DNA from: Plectosphaerella cucumerina
Lineage: Eukaryota > Ascomycota > Sordariomycetes > Glomerellales > Plectosphaerellaceae
Length of the DNA: 64,000 bases
Direction of reading: 5' to 3'
Assembly (NCBI GenBank): GCA_020746995.1
Contig: JAGPXD010000004.1
Span: forward strand, 4,154,001-4,218,000
Every line of letters starts with the position of its first letter. The stretch's first letter is position 1. A program made the position numbers and the translations under genes. This document shows, piece after piece, positions 46,066-57,100 of this stretch. A model generated the notes under the pieces. That model was not told the origin of the DNA. It did no database searches and saw only the letters and a list, made by a program, of their open reading frames with translations.

Positions 46066-47048
46066 TTATAGCCCCGGATATCTGGAGACGTCAGTATCGC
46101 GCCAAACGCCATCACGGAAGAGGAAAGACCCTACGCTGAGTCGAGCGAGCCTCGGGGTGGTGCCCTTCCAGAGCGCCGCCAACCCTCCCTCCCTCACCAC
46201 CTCGGCGAAACACCCCAGGGTACTGCGCCGCGGTCCATGTCCTCGTCCGGCGCCGTCCGCCAGGGCTTGCATCTTCGTCTTGACGACATCGAACGGCATC
46301 GTGGCATACACCGTGGCGACTCCCGCAAGCGCGCCTGCAACCGCCGTCGAGAGGCCACTCAATCTGGTATCCGCCAGGTAGTACTCGACGTTCCCCAGCA
46401 GCGCGGTGTAGCTGGTAAACCGCACAAGGGCGTTGGAGCCCTGCTTCATGGTCACCGGCAACACGCCGCGATAGGCGCCCCGAATACCGTCATTTGCCAG
46501 GATTTCACGAACCACGTGGGCGGTAGTTCGCAACTGCTTGCCCCCGGCGCGATCTTGGATGATCCGCGTCTTGATGTTTTCGCCCGGCGTCACCACCGTG
46601 ACGCTCTCTGCCACACCCGCCGCAACACCAGCGACCATACTTGCCACCTTGGTTGGACGGCGCGTCTTCTCGTCTTGCGGCAGCCATGTTTTCACAAGAT
46701 CAAAGGTGACGAACCGAACGCCCGACTTTGAGGCGTTTGAGGCCACGAACGCGCCCGCGCCCGCGTACAAGCCCCCCAGGCCTGCTTTCCTGAGGGTGTT
46801 GATGAGAATGCTGCCGATCGACTCGGAGGACGAGTGGAGCTGTTTCCTCGTCTTGACATATTCTGTCGGGTACTGTTGATGTCCCAATGGCAGTCAGCCC
46901 ATGGTCTGTCCATTTGAGGTACAAGACCGATCCATCAGGTACCGTGGCGAAGCATACGTACTGTGACTAGGGATTCGATACCACCTGCGAAGCCGCCTGC
47001 GATGATGGATTGTGACGGAGTCACAGCCTTCTTTCGTTCTCGTGCCAT
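46066..47048 (-). CDS. mitochondrial tricarboxylate-type carrier (Ctp1 family)
   Basis: Two exons (47048-46962, 46872-46066) encode 297 residues. All three mitochondrial carrier signatures are present: YPTEYVKTRKQL (formed across the intron), TPGENIKTRIIQD and MPFDVVKTKMQAL. The residue pattern, the N-terminus (SQSIIAGGFAGGIES) and the ASKSGVRFVTFDLVK segment resemble the citrate/tricarboxylate group (Ctp1). It would exchange a tricarboxylate across the inner mitochondrial membrane. Beside a mitochondrial aconitase-family enzyme and a presumably cytosolic aldolase, it would plausibly move the pathway's tricarboxylate between compartments. It is divergent from the amidohydrolase gene with a shared 561-bp promoter. 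Confidence 0.9.
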
Positions 47049-47609
47049 GATCCGGCACAGTTTAGGACAACAGCTACAGAAGCCCCCTACATGACCCTGG
47101 AGGCGACGGCAACCTGTTGATATGCCAACTGCCCGTGTCTCTCGGGACACAAACCCCCACAGTCCCGGGCTGGTCCACCAGGCTCGACTACGCAAACAAG
47201 TGTGATCCTTGTTGTGGGTTGGACCAGGTTGGCGTCTTGGCCAGCTACGTTGGCGGCACGGAGCAATCCGGGGACGCCGGCCTGCTCCACGGGGCTGTCC
47301 CCCACAAGCCACCCCGCGGAATCCTCCATCGGATGGGTGGGTCAGGAGGACGGCTCCGTCACGGCACCGGGATGACAGGGGAGGACATGGGCACTGAAGC
47401 ACCGTTGAAGCGAGTCGGCGAGGGCATCTGTCTAACCGATGCTCGGTTTTCAGGACCCCATAACAACAGCCTGGGGTCTTGCCCTGGTGGTTCTTGAACG
47501 CCATTGATCACGCCCATCAGTTCTGCTCTTGTGTCAACAATCGTCGTTGTCCGTCAGCAATATCATACTCGGTAATCCAAAGTCCAACCAATATCTTTCC
47601 CTTTCAAAG
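47049..47609. promoter_or_regulatory. bidirectional promoter, carrier / amidohydrolase
   Basis: The two start codons face outward from this region. It holds the CGG-N6-CCG element at 47259, and an everted CCG-N5-CGG in AACCGATGCTCGGTT near 47435. No ORF is supported. Confidence 0.6.
47259..47270. promoter_or_regulatory. inverted CGG-N6-CCG element, bidirectional promoter
   Basis: CGGAGCAATCCG lies 211 bp from the carrier start and 340 bp from the amidohydrolase start, so one site could serve both genes. Confidence 0.55.
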
Positions 47610-48640
47610 ATGGCGCCCGCTGCCTTGCTCGCCACTCCATCTCGAGACACTCCAAAGAGTGTCATGTTCCCGAATGGAGCATGGGATACCCATCACCACA
47701 TCTTTGAACGTTAGTTCTGTCCCCGTCCTCGCTTCTGTGGCGCGTATACTAATCCCAAGCAACAGCTGAAACCTTTCCCTACAGCAACGACCGGCATCTC
47801 ACGCCTCCCGCCGCCACCATAGAAAAGTTCAATGCCTTCAAGAATAGCCTTGGCATCACGCACTCTATCCTCACCCATGGTTTGTCCTACGGAGACGATT
47901 GCACTTCTCTCAAAGCCTTCGTCCCTCGCCTCGGACGGCAGCAGACACTAGCCATTGGTGTTATTGACCCGGATAACACACCCGATGAGGAGCTGCTTTC
48001 CATGGCCGAGGCTGGCGTGCGCGGGCTCAGAGTCAATCTGTACAAGTACAAGGCCATGGAGGACGTCCAACTTCAAAAGAGAGCCCTGTCGGCCCACCTC
48101 AGGAGGATCACGGATCTGTCGCTGCCCTGGAGCCTCACAATGACGACCATCAACACCGTGTTCTGGGATGAGCTCGAGCCATTCGTCGAGGCCGAGATTG
48201 TTCCTTCCGGAATACGACTCGTCACCGACCACTTTGGTCTCGTCAAAGGAGCCAGCTTGCTAAGCCCCGAGTTCAGGGCCGACCCGACGAGCCAGCCCGG
48301 TTTTCAGAGTATCCTCCGACTGGTACGAAAAGGTCACCTATGGGTGAAATTGAGTGCCCCCTACCGTGTCAGCGAGCAGGCTCCTCTGTATCAAGACCTC
48401 CAGGTCCTGGTCCGGGCCTTTGTCGACGCCAACAAGCACCGTGTTCTCTGGGGCAGCGACTGGCCACACACGCCGAGGATGAAGGTGCGAGGCCACGAGG
48501 AGGCGATGAAGGTGACCCCGTATCTAGAAGTCAATGACGAGGCGTGGCTGCGGAGTTTGCGTTCTTGGCTCTCAGACGACGAGTGGCATCTGCTGATGGT
48601 GGAGAACCCCAAGGCCATATTCGCAAGCGGTCAGATCTAG
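47610..48640 (+). CDS. amidohydrolase, 2-pyrone-4,6-dicarboxylate lactonase (LigI)-like
   Basis: Two exons (47610-47709, 47766-48640) encode 324 residues of an amidohydrolase-2 TIM barrel. Expected active-site positions are visible: HxH in GAWDTHHHIFEPETFPY (partly across the intron), AGVRGLRVNLYKYK, the strand His in LVTDHFGLVKG and the catalytic Asp in RVLWGSDWPHTPR. These correspond in order to LigI, which hydrolyses 2-pyrone-4,6-dicarboxylate to 4-oxalomesaconate without a metal. Other lactone- or imidazolone-cleaving members of this superfamily remain possible. It converges on the aldolase gene with only 41 bp between stop codons, and shares a promoter with the carrier. Confidence 0.85.
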
Positions 48641-48681
48641 ACGTATACAGCAATGAGGACATGACAATTATCCCCTCGACT

Positions 48682-49439
48682 CTACTTTTGCCCTCTGATG
48701 TTCTTGATCAAAGGCCCCATGGCCGCACCCTTGCGCAGCTCATCGAACATGATATTGTCAACCTCGGCCCGCTGCCGACACAGTTCCACGACCTGGTCAA
48801 CCAGCGACGGCGGGGTTACAACAACCCCGTCCGCATCCGCGACGAGAATGTCTCCCGGGTTCACCCATAGGTCTCCTTGGAATTGGAGGGGCACATTCAC
48901 CTGCGATGCCCTCGTGTACGAGTTTGACCCGAGTACCGACATGCCTCGAGCAAATACCTGGATAGGTGAGCTGTGTGTCGACAATAAGTAATTGCAATGC
49001 ACTCACCGGAAACCCCATCTCGTTATGTTCGTTGACATCCCTCATCCTCCCGTCAATCACCACGCCTTTGGCTCCAAGAAACTTGGCCCTAGTCGACATG
49101 AGACCGCCCCAACAGGCCGATGGCAGTCCTTTCGGTTGCTGGATATACATGATACCGTCATTCTGGTTGTGGTCCACAAAGTGCTTTTCGAGTCTGGGCG
49201 CCGCTTCGTCGCTCATCTCGACCATGCGGACTGTCACGGCGGGACCATGGATCCGAGCTTGCGAGCCAGGCGAGAACATGCGAATACCATCGAGAAAACC
49301 GCCTTGTGGGTGGTTGAGCTTCCTGAGCGCATCTGCAACCTGTGCCACATTAGCGAGGAAGACGATGTCTCTCTCCAGAGGAGGGTCGTACATCGCAAGC
49401 TGTGAACGGCTTCAAGGCGTTAACCAAGCGTGCTGCCAT
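48682..49439 (-). CDS. RraA-like 4-carboxy-4-hydroxy-2-oxoadipate / HMG aldolase
   Basis: Three exons (49439-49392, 49339-49007, 48957-48682) encode 218 residues. Splicing gives the usual start ...LKPFTACDVADALRKLNHP. The class II aldolase pocket is present: GGLMSTRAKFLGAKGVVIDG followed by RMRD, where Arg and Asp of the DGxxRD motif bind substrate and metal. The C-terminal DILVADADGVVVTPP is typical. LigK/HMG aldolases split 4-carboxy-4-hydroxy-2-oxoadipate into pyruvate and oxaloacetate, the last step of protocatechuate-4,5-cleavage and gallate pathways. RraA-fold proteins can also act as oxaloacetate decarboxylases. No targeting signal is seen, so it is probably cytosolic. Confidence 0.88.
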
Positions 49440-50174
49440 TGTAGTGATGATCGGCGACACGGAAGCTTCAAGATGAACAAATGACTGTCGAGGACAGTTG
49501 GGGGAGCTCTTGAAACTATCTTGTTGATCTGAAAGGTTTGTTGTTTTGGAAGGTCTGTTGATCTTGAAGGTCCGCCAAGGCATAGCTTCGTACCAATAGT
49601 AGGCTTCACGGGACAGCTCCGATGGACCAGGGCGGCCAGACGGGCTGCTCCGTCCCAGGCCTGAACAGACCGGACTCGTCCTCCAACCCCGCCACGAGAT
49701 GGCGCGAGGATATTAGTGTGTCAGGTCATGAGCAATCCTGCGTGTAAGTAAGCCAGGGCCGCCCGCTGGGGGCTATTGTTCACCAGTATCGTGATCTTTC
49801 ACATTGCTGCGCTGTGGATGTTACTGGCTGAGTCTCAGCAACCCACACCGGGTTCACCGAACTTGCCGGTCAATGCTGACTAAGCCCAGGGACAGAGGTG
49901 CGCTGAGTGGGGAGCCGGAGGTCGCGCCTGTGGACCTCGGCATGTGCTCTCATGCGTCGCCGATTGCCGATTGCGCGACCGGCCGACTAGCGACTTGCCT
50001 GTGAAAGCGCGAATGCGTTCCGAATCTACTGAATTCATGCCTCACTCTTGATAACTCACCCCGACCCAACGAACATCCCCATCCATCCCATTCATCCAGC
50101 CACCGCCGTTGCTGCCGACCGCCCCGCAACACCAAACCCATCGACCCCCCGACATCGACTCCGACATCGCCAAC
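49440..50174. other. divergent region, aldolase / PEX11
   Basis: Holds the CGG-N6-CCG element at 49641 on the aldolase side and a CT-rich leader before PEX11. No other gene is supported. Confidence 0.5.
49641..49652. promoter_or_regulatory. inverted CGG-N6-CCG element, aldolase promoter
   Basis: CGGGCTGCTCCG, which on the other strand reads CGGAGCAGCCCG, 202 bp upstream of the aldolase start codon. It has the same AGC core as the other three sites, in the orientation of its gene. Confidence 0.55.
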
Positions 50175-50938
50175 ATGGTCGCCGACGCCCTCATCCACCA
50201 CCCCTCCGTCGCCCACTACCTCCGCTTCGTCGCCACCACCATCGGCCGCGACAAGCTCCTCCGCGCCGTCCAGTACTTCGCCCGCTTCTACGCCTGGTAT
50301 CTCCTCCGCACCAACGGCCTCCCCTCCCAGATCGCCCCCTGGGACGCCATCAAGAAGCAGTTCGGCCTGACCCGCAAGCTCCTCCGCGTCGGCAAGAACA
50401 TTGAGCACTTCAAGGCCGCCGCCGTCGCCTCGGACGCAAAGACCCTCGACCCCGTTCTGCGCTACGCCGCCGTCGGCCGTCAGCTCGGCTACGCCGGCTA
50501 CCTCTCCTTCGACGCCGCCACCGTCCTCGACTCGGTCGGCGCTTACAAGTCCCCCCGCGCAAAGACATTCCAGCGCGAGGCCTACCGCTTCTGGGCCTTT
50601 GGCATCATCTTCAGCGTCATCGGCCAGTCCTACACCCTCTACCGCCTGCGGCAGCGCGAGGCAAAGGTCGACAAGAAGGAGGGCGAGGGTGTCGTCGAGA
50701 GCAAGAGAATAGCCCTGTATGTTCGCCCCGCATCGTACTGCATTCCCTATCCCATGTACTGACCATCTTCTCCAGGGAACGTGCTGCCAGCCGCCTGCAG
50801 CTCCTCTCCGATGTCTGCGATCTGACTGTCCCGACAACCGCTCTGGGCTGGGCGTCCTTCGATGACGGCCTCGTCGGCCTCGCTGGTACCCTGAGCAGTT
50901 TGATTGGTGTCTATGCCCAGTGGAAGAAGACGGCCTAA
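50175..50938 (+). CDS. PEX11: Pex11 peroxisomal membrane-elongation protein
   Basis: Two exons (50175-50716, 50776-50938) encode 234 residues. The N-terminal amphipathic region (SVAHYLRFVATTIGRDKLLR, AVQYFARFYAWYLLR) remodels membranes in this family. RKLLRVGKNIEHFKAA, LGYAGYLSFDAATVLDSVG and the C-terminal span VGLAGTLSSLIGVYAQWKK follow the Pex11 pattern. It promotes peroxisome elongation and division. It is a core gene and probably marks the edge of the accessory cluster. Confidence 0.95.
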
Positions 50939-51605
50939 GCTAGATCTCGTTGCTGTTCATCTATCCGGTCGTTTTTGCTTCTGCTTCTGGCCTTGAATTT
51001 GCTGTGTACAATCTGGAGACCCCTCGCCACAGATCTGGAACAAACTCTAGACCATCAACGGCGCGCTCAGAACGAAGACAGCGTGTTTCCTCACTAGGCG
51101 TTTCGCTGCTGCAGCTTGGACTCACCTCCTACGACGCAGGGCGTGTTGTCGCTTCTGTCCCATGGTCTCCAATTAACAGCGTATTGGTTTTGAAAGGGTG
51201 GAGGACTTCGTGTTACACACCTGTCATCACTCGACAGCCGCTTGGAAAGTCATCGTAACGAAAGAAATTGAACACAATTCTTGTACTCGTACAGGGCCAG
51301 CATCTGTCCCTCCAACACTATTCCCTCATCGTGACCGTGCTTATCATGTCAAACAATACAGTAGTCGTTCTGTTGCCCCTTTTGCTGCGGAACCGAGCTA
51401 CTCCCGAACAGAAAAGAAAGACACCCTAAACAACCGGAAACCTTGAAAGCATACCAGAGCCAAGTACATCGTCTGCGTCCTCCCCTCTCATGACGTGTTC
51501 GGCCCACCGATTCGATACGTTTGCTAGTCGATAATTGGGATCTTGGGGGGATCTAGTCGATGGTCAAGGACAGCCCCAACGTGGGACGCGATGAACGGGT
51601 GGAAG
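50939..51605. other. intergenic, convergent 3' ends
   Basis: No supported gene between PEX11 and the SR-protein gene. Confidence 0.5.
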
Positions 51606-53273
51606 TTACCAGTACCGACCGCCGCCTCCACCAGGGCCGGCGCCACCGCGGTCATAGTCGCGGGGGTACGGGTCGCGGGGATAACCGGCGTCGCGCGGAG
51701 GAGGGGGAACAAAGTCCCTGGGGGGCCGATCATAAGGCCTGGCTGCCGCATACGGGTCCGGCGGGGGAGGATAGTCCCGTCTGTAGGGGTCATCGTAACG
51801 GCCTCGTGGCGGCGGGGGAGGGTAGTCCTCCATGGGACGGCGGGGCGGGGACCTGTAGCGGGCACGATCGTCGTAGTAGTCACGGCGAGGGCTCCTATCG
51901 CGGTAGCCGTCACGGTAGTCGCCGCGGGGAGGGCTGTATCCTCGAGGAGGTGCAGGACCGCGGCGATCCCAGTCGTTCATGGGAGGGGGGTAGGGCCTAC
52001 GTCCACCCGGCGAACGGGAGCGGCCACGCGGATCGCGCATGGGCACGTCCGGCTGAGTCTGGCAGAGTGTCAGCCCACTGAGTGAGGCAAGCCAGTGCTG
52101 GAGAGGCCGCTACTTACATCGGCAACGCAGGATACAACTTTGCCTTTGAAATCGCGGCCATCGAGTTTTTCGACGGCAACGCGAAGATCATTGGCAGATT
52201 CGAACTCGACGAAGCTGCACCATCAACGGTTAGCGTACTGCATTTATTGGCAGGGTGGATGACGTACCCTCGTCCGTCCTTCTCGCGTCCAGTCTCCGAA
52301 TACACCACGTCGAGGCTGGACTGGCGAGCAAAGTCCTTGAGGTCCTATTTCCAGAAACCGTGTAAGTCGCTATCCAGGCGTCAAGTTATCAGTCGCAGAG
52401 GATGCAGGCTGATCCAAGGAGCGAGCTCTCCGAGAGAGAGGATTGTCAAGGGGCGAAGGAACCGAAGAGGTCCGTGTAATTCCTTGCTCTTTGGGGGGGC
52501 ACTGGGTTCAAGCGCATAATGGAGGGGACGCTCTGTTCATGGGAACCACGAGGGGGGGCCATGACCAGCCCGTCGATGAGACCCAGGGCTGGAGACTCTT
52601 CCATTCCTTGGGGGCGCTCGGGAGAGAGTGTCCTGCATCCAGGGAATCCGGGGACGAAGATGGAGGAGAAGTGCAACAGACCTGCCAGCTGGTATCGTTG
52701 GGGAGTCCAGAGATTTGCATCCGGAACTGGGTGCGACGGGGCCGTGGAGGGGCTCGTTCGTTGAAACCGCCACTGCCTGGGCCTGGCCCAGGAGCGTTCT
52801 CGCGGTGTTTGCTTCCGCGGGCAAACTGGACGGTGAGACGTTCATTCATGAACTCCGAGCCATCTTTCCGGGGCGAATCCTGGTCAGCGTTGAACAATGG
52901 AGAGAGGTTGCGGTAGGGGCGAAGTCCGGGACCGAACCGAAGTTGACGTACGGAAAGCTGTCAAACGGAGAGGTTAGCAAGTCTCTTCAACCCTGTACCA
53001 CCGGGGTAAAGCAAAGGGTAGGCGCATACCTGGAACCACGTCCCGGGCGTCCATGGGGTCCTTGTATTCGATGAAGCCGAATCCATTCATGATCTTGATT
53101 TCGACAATCTCGCCGGTACCATGGGTGGCGAAATGGGCCTCGACATCCGCCTTGGTGGCTAGGAAGGGGTATCAGTTGCATGTCAGGGTCGCGATTGGGC
53201 GCAGTCGTCGTTGAAGCACACCTGTGCGAGGGAGGTTGCCCAGGTACAGCCTGGTGGAAGAAACCTCGGTCAT
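51606..53273 (-). CDS. two-RRM SR-type splicing factor (Srp1/SRSF1-like)
   Basis: Six exons (53273-53222, 53158-53030, 52863-52682, 52344-52268, 52214-52118, 52058-51606) encode 329 residues. RRM1 has RNP2 LYLGNL and RNP1 GFGFIEY. RRM2 is the pseudo-RRM of SR proteins, with the hallmark SWQDLKDFAR. The tail is rich in Arg, Pro, Tyr and Asp (RSRSPGGRRPYPPP, RYRSPPRRP). It should be a nuclear protein selecting splice sites and coating mRNA. The intron at 52345-52681 is 337 nt and the one at 52864-53029 is 166 nt, both long for this genome. The former splits the invariant SWQ|DLKD. Long introns in SR genes often host regulated splicing. Confidence 0.9.
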
Positions 53274-54155
53274 GATGGGCACCGTCCTCGGATTGGAATA
53301 TGGTTTGTCGGTTCGATGGAAGGGGGGAGTTTTCGGCCGCGCGATATGGCCAGGAGGGATCGAGAGTCGATCCTCGGGCAGACGCCGCGTCTTCTTGGGG
53401 GAAACGGGATCCTAGGGCAGCTGGGTGTAAGTATACGGCCAGCCACGGAAGATCGGCGCCAGGAACCAGGGGGAAACGCGTCAAAGCAGATGGGAGCTGG
53501 CGGTTGCGAACAGGACAGTGTTGATAGGAAGAGGCCAGCGCCTCAGGCGTCGGTCCGCTGCCGGGAGACGCAGCTCTGGAGAGGGCTCGAAGCGGTGACC
53601 AGGTCCTGAGATCCTGGGATCCTGGGAGCCGAGGAGGTGGAAGATTTACCGGTACCGGGGTGCTCCGTGCTAGCCTTTCGCGCGAAATGGCAGGCGACGA
53701 CTAGATCCTGTTCGTCGGGAAAGTTGGAGATGATGCGATCGCGCTTGTCTTCGATCGGGGAGTGATGACAGCGGTCCGTCGCGACTTGGTTGTGGACAGG
53801 AAACGAAACAGCGGCGACAGCTTCCAGGAGATCGAGATGGATGGATGGGGCTGGGAAGGTGTACAGCCCGGCAGGTGGACGTTCCCCGCTTGAGCTGTTC
53901 GTCTTGGACAGGGGGTGGCCCCGCGAATCAGATCCGGTGACGAGTGCAATTCGCTTAGTCAGTTGGAAGCACAGGCCACCAAGGCTTTGTTAGGTCACAT
54001 TACACTGCAGTGTTCTACCACCCCTGAGCACCAGAGACAAATCGAAGAGGAAAAAGGAGGCGTGTGCGCGCTCGTCCTGAGACGCGCCTCGCGCAGTCCG
54101 AATAACGCCTGGCTGACCCAAGAAACGCCTGAAACCAAATGCTGCTCGCTTGCCA
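53274..54155. other. upstream region of the SR-protein gene
   Basis: This 882-bp region of GC-rich sequence has short overlapping ORFs only. Presumed promoter and leader. Confidence 0.5.
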
Positions 54156-57100
54156 CTACTGAAACAGAATATCCAGAACCTCGTCCATGATCGTGAAAGC
54201 TAGGTGGGCGCTGCAGAACAAGTTAGCCATGGTCCACACTGGTTGTCGATGCAGCCGGATCACTTACTTGAGCCTCGAGTTGTTGAGTGTAGCAAAGATG
54301 CGTCGACTGGCCGCCTGGGCATTCACCCTGCCAACCACACTGCCCGCCACATCCGGAACGAGGGTGGCCAGCATGAGGCTGGCTTCCGTCCGGCTTCGTT
54401 TCTTGTCCGATGCCGTTCTGGGCTGCTTGTTCTTGCGCATCTGTCCCCCGGGCCAGATGCTGTCGGTGGCCAGGCCAATGTACTTGAGGAGAGCGTCCTC
54501 CTGTGTGGCCATCTTGACGTTGTCGCGAACCTTGCGTTCAATGGTGCCCCCGAGCAGCTGCTGAAGTACGACGACCACCGCCCGCCCGCGGAGCCAGTTG
54601 TTACCGCGGTTGAGCTCGAACACCTCGAGGAAGATGTCGCAGATCGGCTTGATGAACGGCTCCAGCTCCTTGTTTTCAAAGGCGTCAAGCTCAGCCTCCG
54701 CCTCGGCGGCGTTGATGCCCTCTTCGCCGCCAGGCAAAGGCATGGTGTTGAGTTGGCTCGTGGCAGCCGCGATGAGATTCTGTCCAGCCAGTGACAGCTG
54801 ATCCAGCACCGGCATGTTGCCAAGAATGTCCTCCATGCCGTCTGTCACAGAGTCATACAGCCGTGTGATCATGTCCTTCTTGTCTTCTCGATCTCCAATG
54901 TCCTGGCCCTGGGCGATGACGCTCTGTGAGAGGAAGGCTCGCAGGTCACGACTGCGGCAGACTTCCGGCAGCAACAGCAGCTCCCGCATGTACGTCTCCA
55001 GGGCTGCCCGCCTCTTCCGAAGGAAATCGCTTTGAAACTTCATGATGACGCGGCGCCGAGGAAAGTCGAGGTGTCGCACCGAGGCGTATCTTGCTCGCAA
55101 CTTTTGGTGAAGCTCGTGGAACTCGCTGTACCGGCGTGTAACGACCCACGTGGCTGCCGGCATCTTCTCACCTGCGTCTCTCTGCACCTCGACCACGTAG
55201 AGTGCGAACTCTCTGCCGTCCTCCTCCTGCCCGACCTGGATGGACTTGATCTTGATCGTGGAACGTCCGTACAAGCTGTTGTCGCTCTCTTGCACCACGT
55301 ACTGCTGTCTCTGGAGCTCCTTGCGACGAATCTCCCTCTGCAGACTGGCCTTGGACTTTCTCAGAATGCGCAGCTCGGCCGTATTGTTTGTGAGCTCCGC
55401 CTTCTTTGTGAGCGACTCCACGACGGCGTCCTGCGCGTTGAGACGGTCGATGTCATTGGAGAGCACAGTGATGGCCTCGGCTAGACCGAGGTCGCCCGGA
55501 GCCGCTTGATGAACTTCGTCTTCATCGTCGTCGCCATTTTCTTGTCCACCCAGGTCCTCGTCTTCTCCCGCATGAGCATCCTCGTCACCAAATAGGTCGT
55601 CGTCGACGAATACCCCAATACGCGAGGCGGCACTCACGAGCCCAAGAGACGACAGGCTGGGCTTGTCGCCCTCCTTGACGAATGGGCCGAGCCTGGGCAC
55701 GTCGATGGAGCCTCTGGTCGAGTCGTTATCGTTGGAGAAGAGGCTGGCTGGGCCGGCTTCTTCAGCGGCGAAGAGAGAGTCTCGGAACTCCTCTGCTGTT
55801 CGCGGGCGCTCGCCATCTTCCATGATGTTCGTGAGAGCCTCCTCCATGGCCTGTACGACTTTCGTGTCCGGGACGTGATGGTTGAGGTCTTGGTCAAGAC
55901 TCTGAATCGAATCCATCATGCCGTCCTGCTCAACGTCGTCATCGTCAAATAATGACACAGTCGGTCCCTCCGGTAAATGCCTCGAGTCCGCCAGGGGATC
56001 TAGGCCGCCGCCGGTGGGATCAAGGGCTGTCAGGTCAGAAGTCGAAGCGACACGCCTCGTGGATGAGCTGCCTGGCCGGGGCGCCAGACGCTGGACAGCC
56101 TTCGGTTTGTTGTGGAACGACTGGGAAGTCCTGTAGGCTGGGGGCTGGTGAGCGCTTGGTGTCGTTACGGACGACTGCTGTGGCACATGAGTGCCATTGC
56201 TGGCGGAAGACGACGACGCGACAACAGCAGATGCCTCTTGGGATGCCAAGCATTTATAGAAGAGGTCCGACTTCTTGAAACTCGCAAAGTACTTTGCTTG
56301 CATCCTCTCAAGGGCGTCGCTCTGCGCTCGCAGAACGGCGCGTCGCGCCTTATAGTGCTGCTCCGGCGTCGCCGCCTTGCCGGCATCGAGGAATGCCCTG
56401 ACGTCGGCTCGCGTAGCTTGTCCGACCTTGAGCTCAGGCTTTGACAAGTAGGCGTGATCGATTTGCGCAAGGTCTACTCGGTCCGAGTCGGTCCACATGG
56501 GCAGGTCTGCAGGCATCTGCTCGTCATTCGCCTCTTCATCTTCCAGCGGATTTCTGAAGCCATCCGCGACAAGCCAGAATTGCACGAGAGATAGCAATCG
56601 GTGGCGGTCCATGAACTCCATGAAGTACGAAAGACCTGACGAATCTCGAAGGAGCTCTGCGAGCGATGCATGTTCTAGCTTCGAAGTTCGAGGAGCGTCG
56701 GACAAGGGAGCGGCTGTGACAGTTGCTGCCGACGCCTTCTCCTTGCTCCCGGCCGCGAGAAGCTGCACCTTTTGATCCAGCAGCCGCTTGCCCATCTCCA
56801 AGCGACGGAGATACACCGGGTCCGGACTGTCCTGCACTGAGTCGCGCTTGAGCTGGCTGGCAACCTCGCTCCTTAGTCGGCGAGCATCGGAGAGGTTGTT
56901 GACCTTGCGAATGGCCCTGATGAACTTTTCAAACTTCCTCTCGCCGTCGCCAGGAACGAGGCGGGTGATAGCAGCCTTGGCGAGCCTCGGTGACGGAGAA
57001 GCATGTTGATCCAGCGCGGCGCGCAACTTCCTGACAGTTGATCGGTCCTGAAGCATGGAGCGTCCGTAGTTCTCCATGATCTGGTTCCAGGTGTCGGGGT

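Noticed and set aside
51543..52085. 180-codon plus-strand frame over the SR-protein tail
   Set aside because: Antisense of a repetitive Arg/Pro-rich coding exon.
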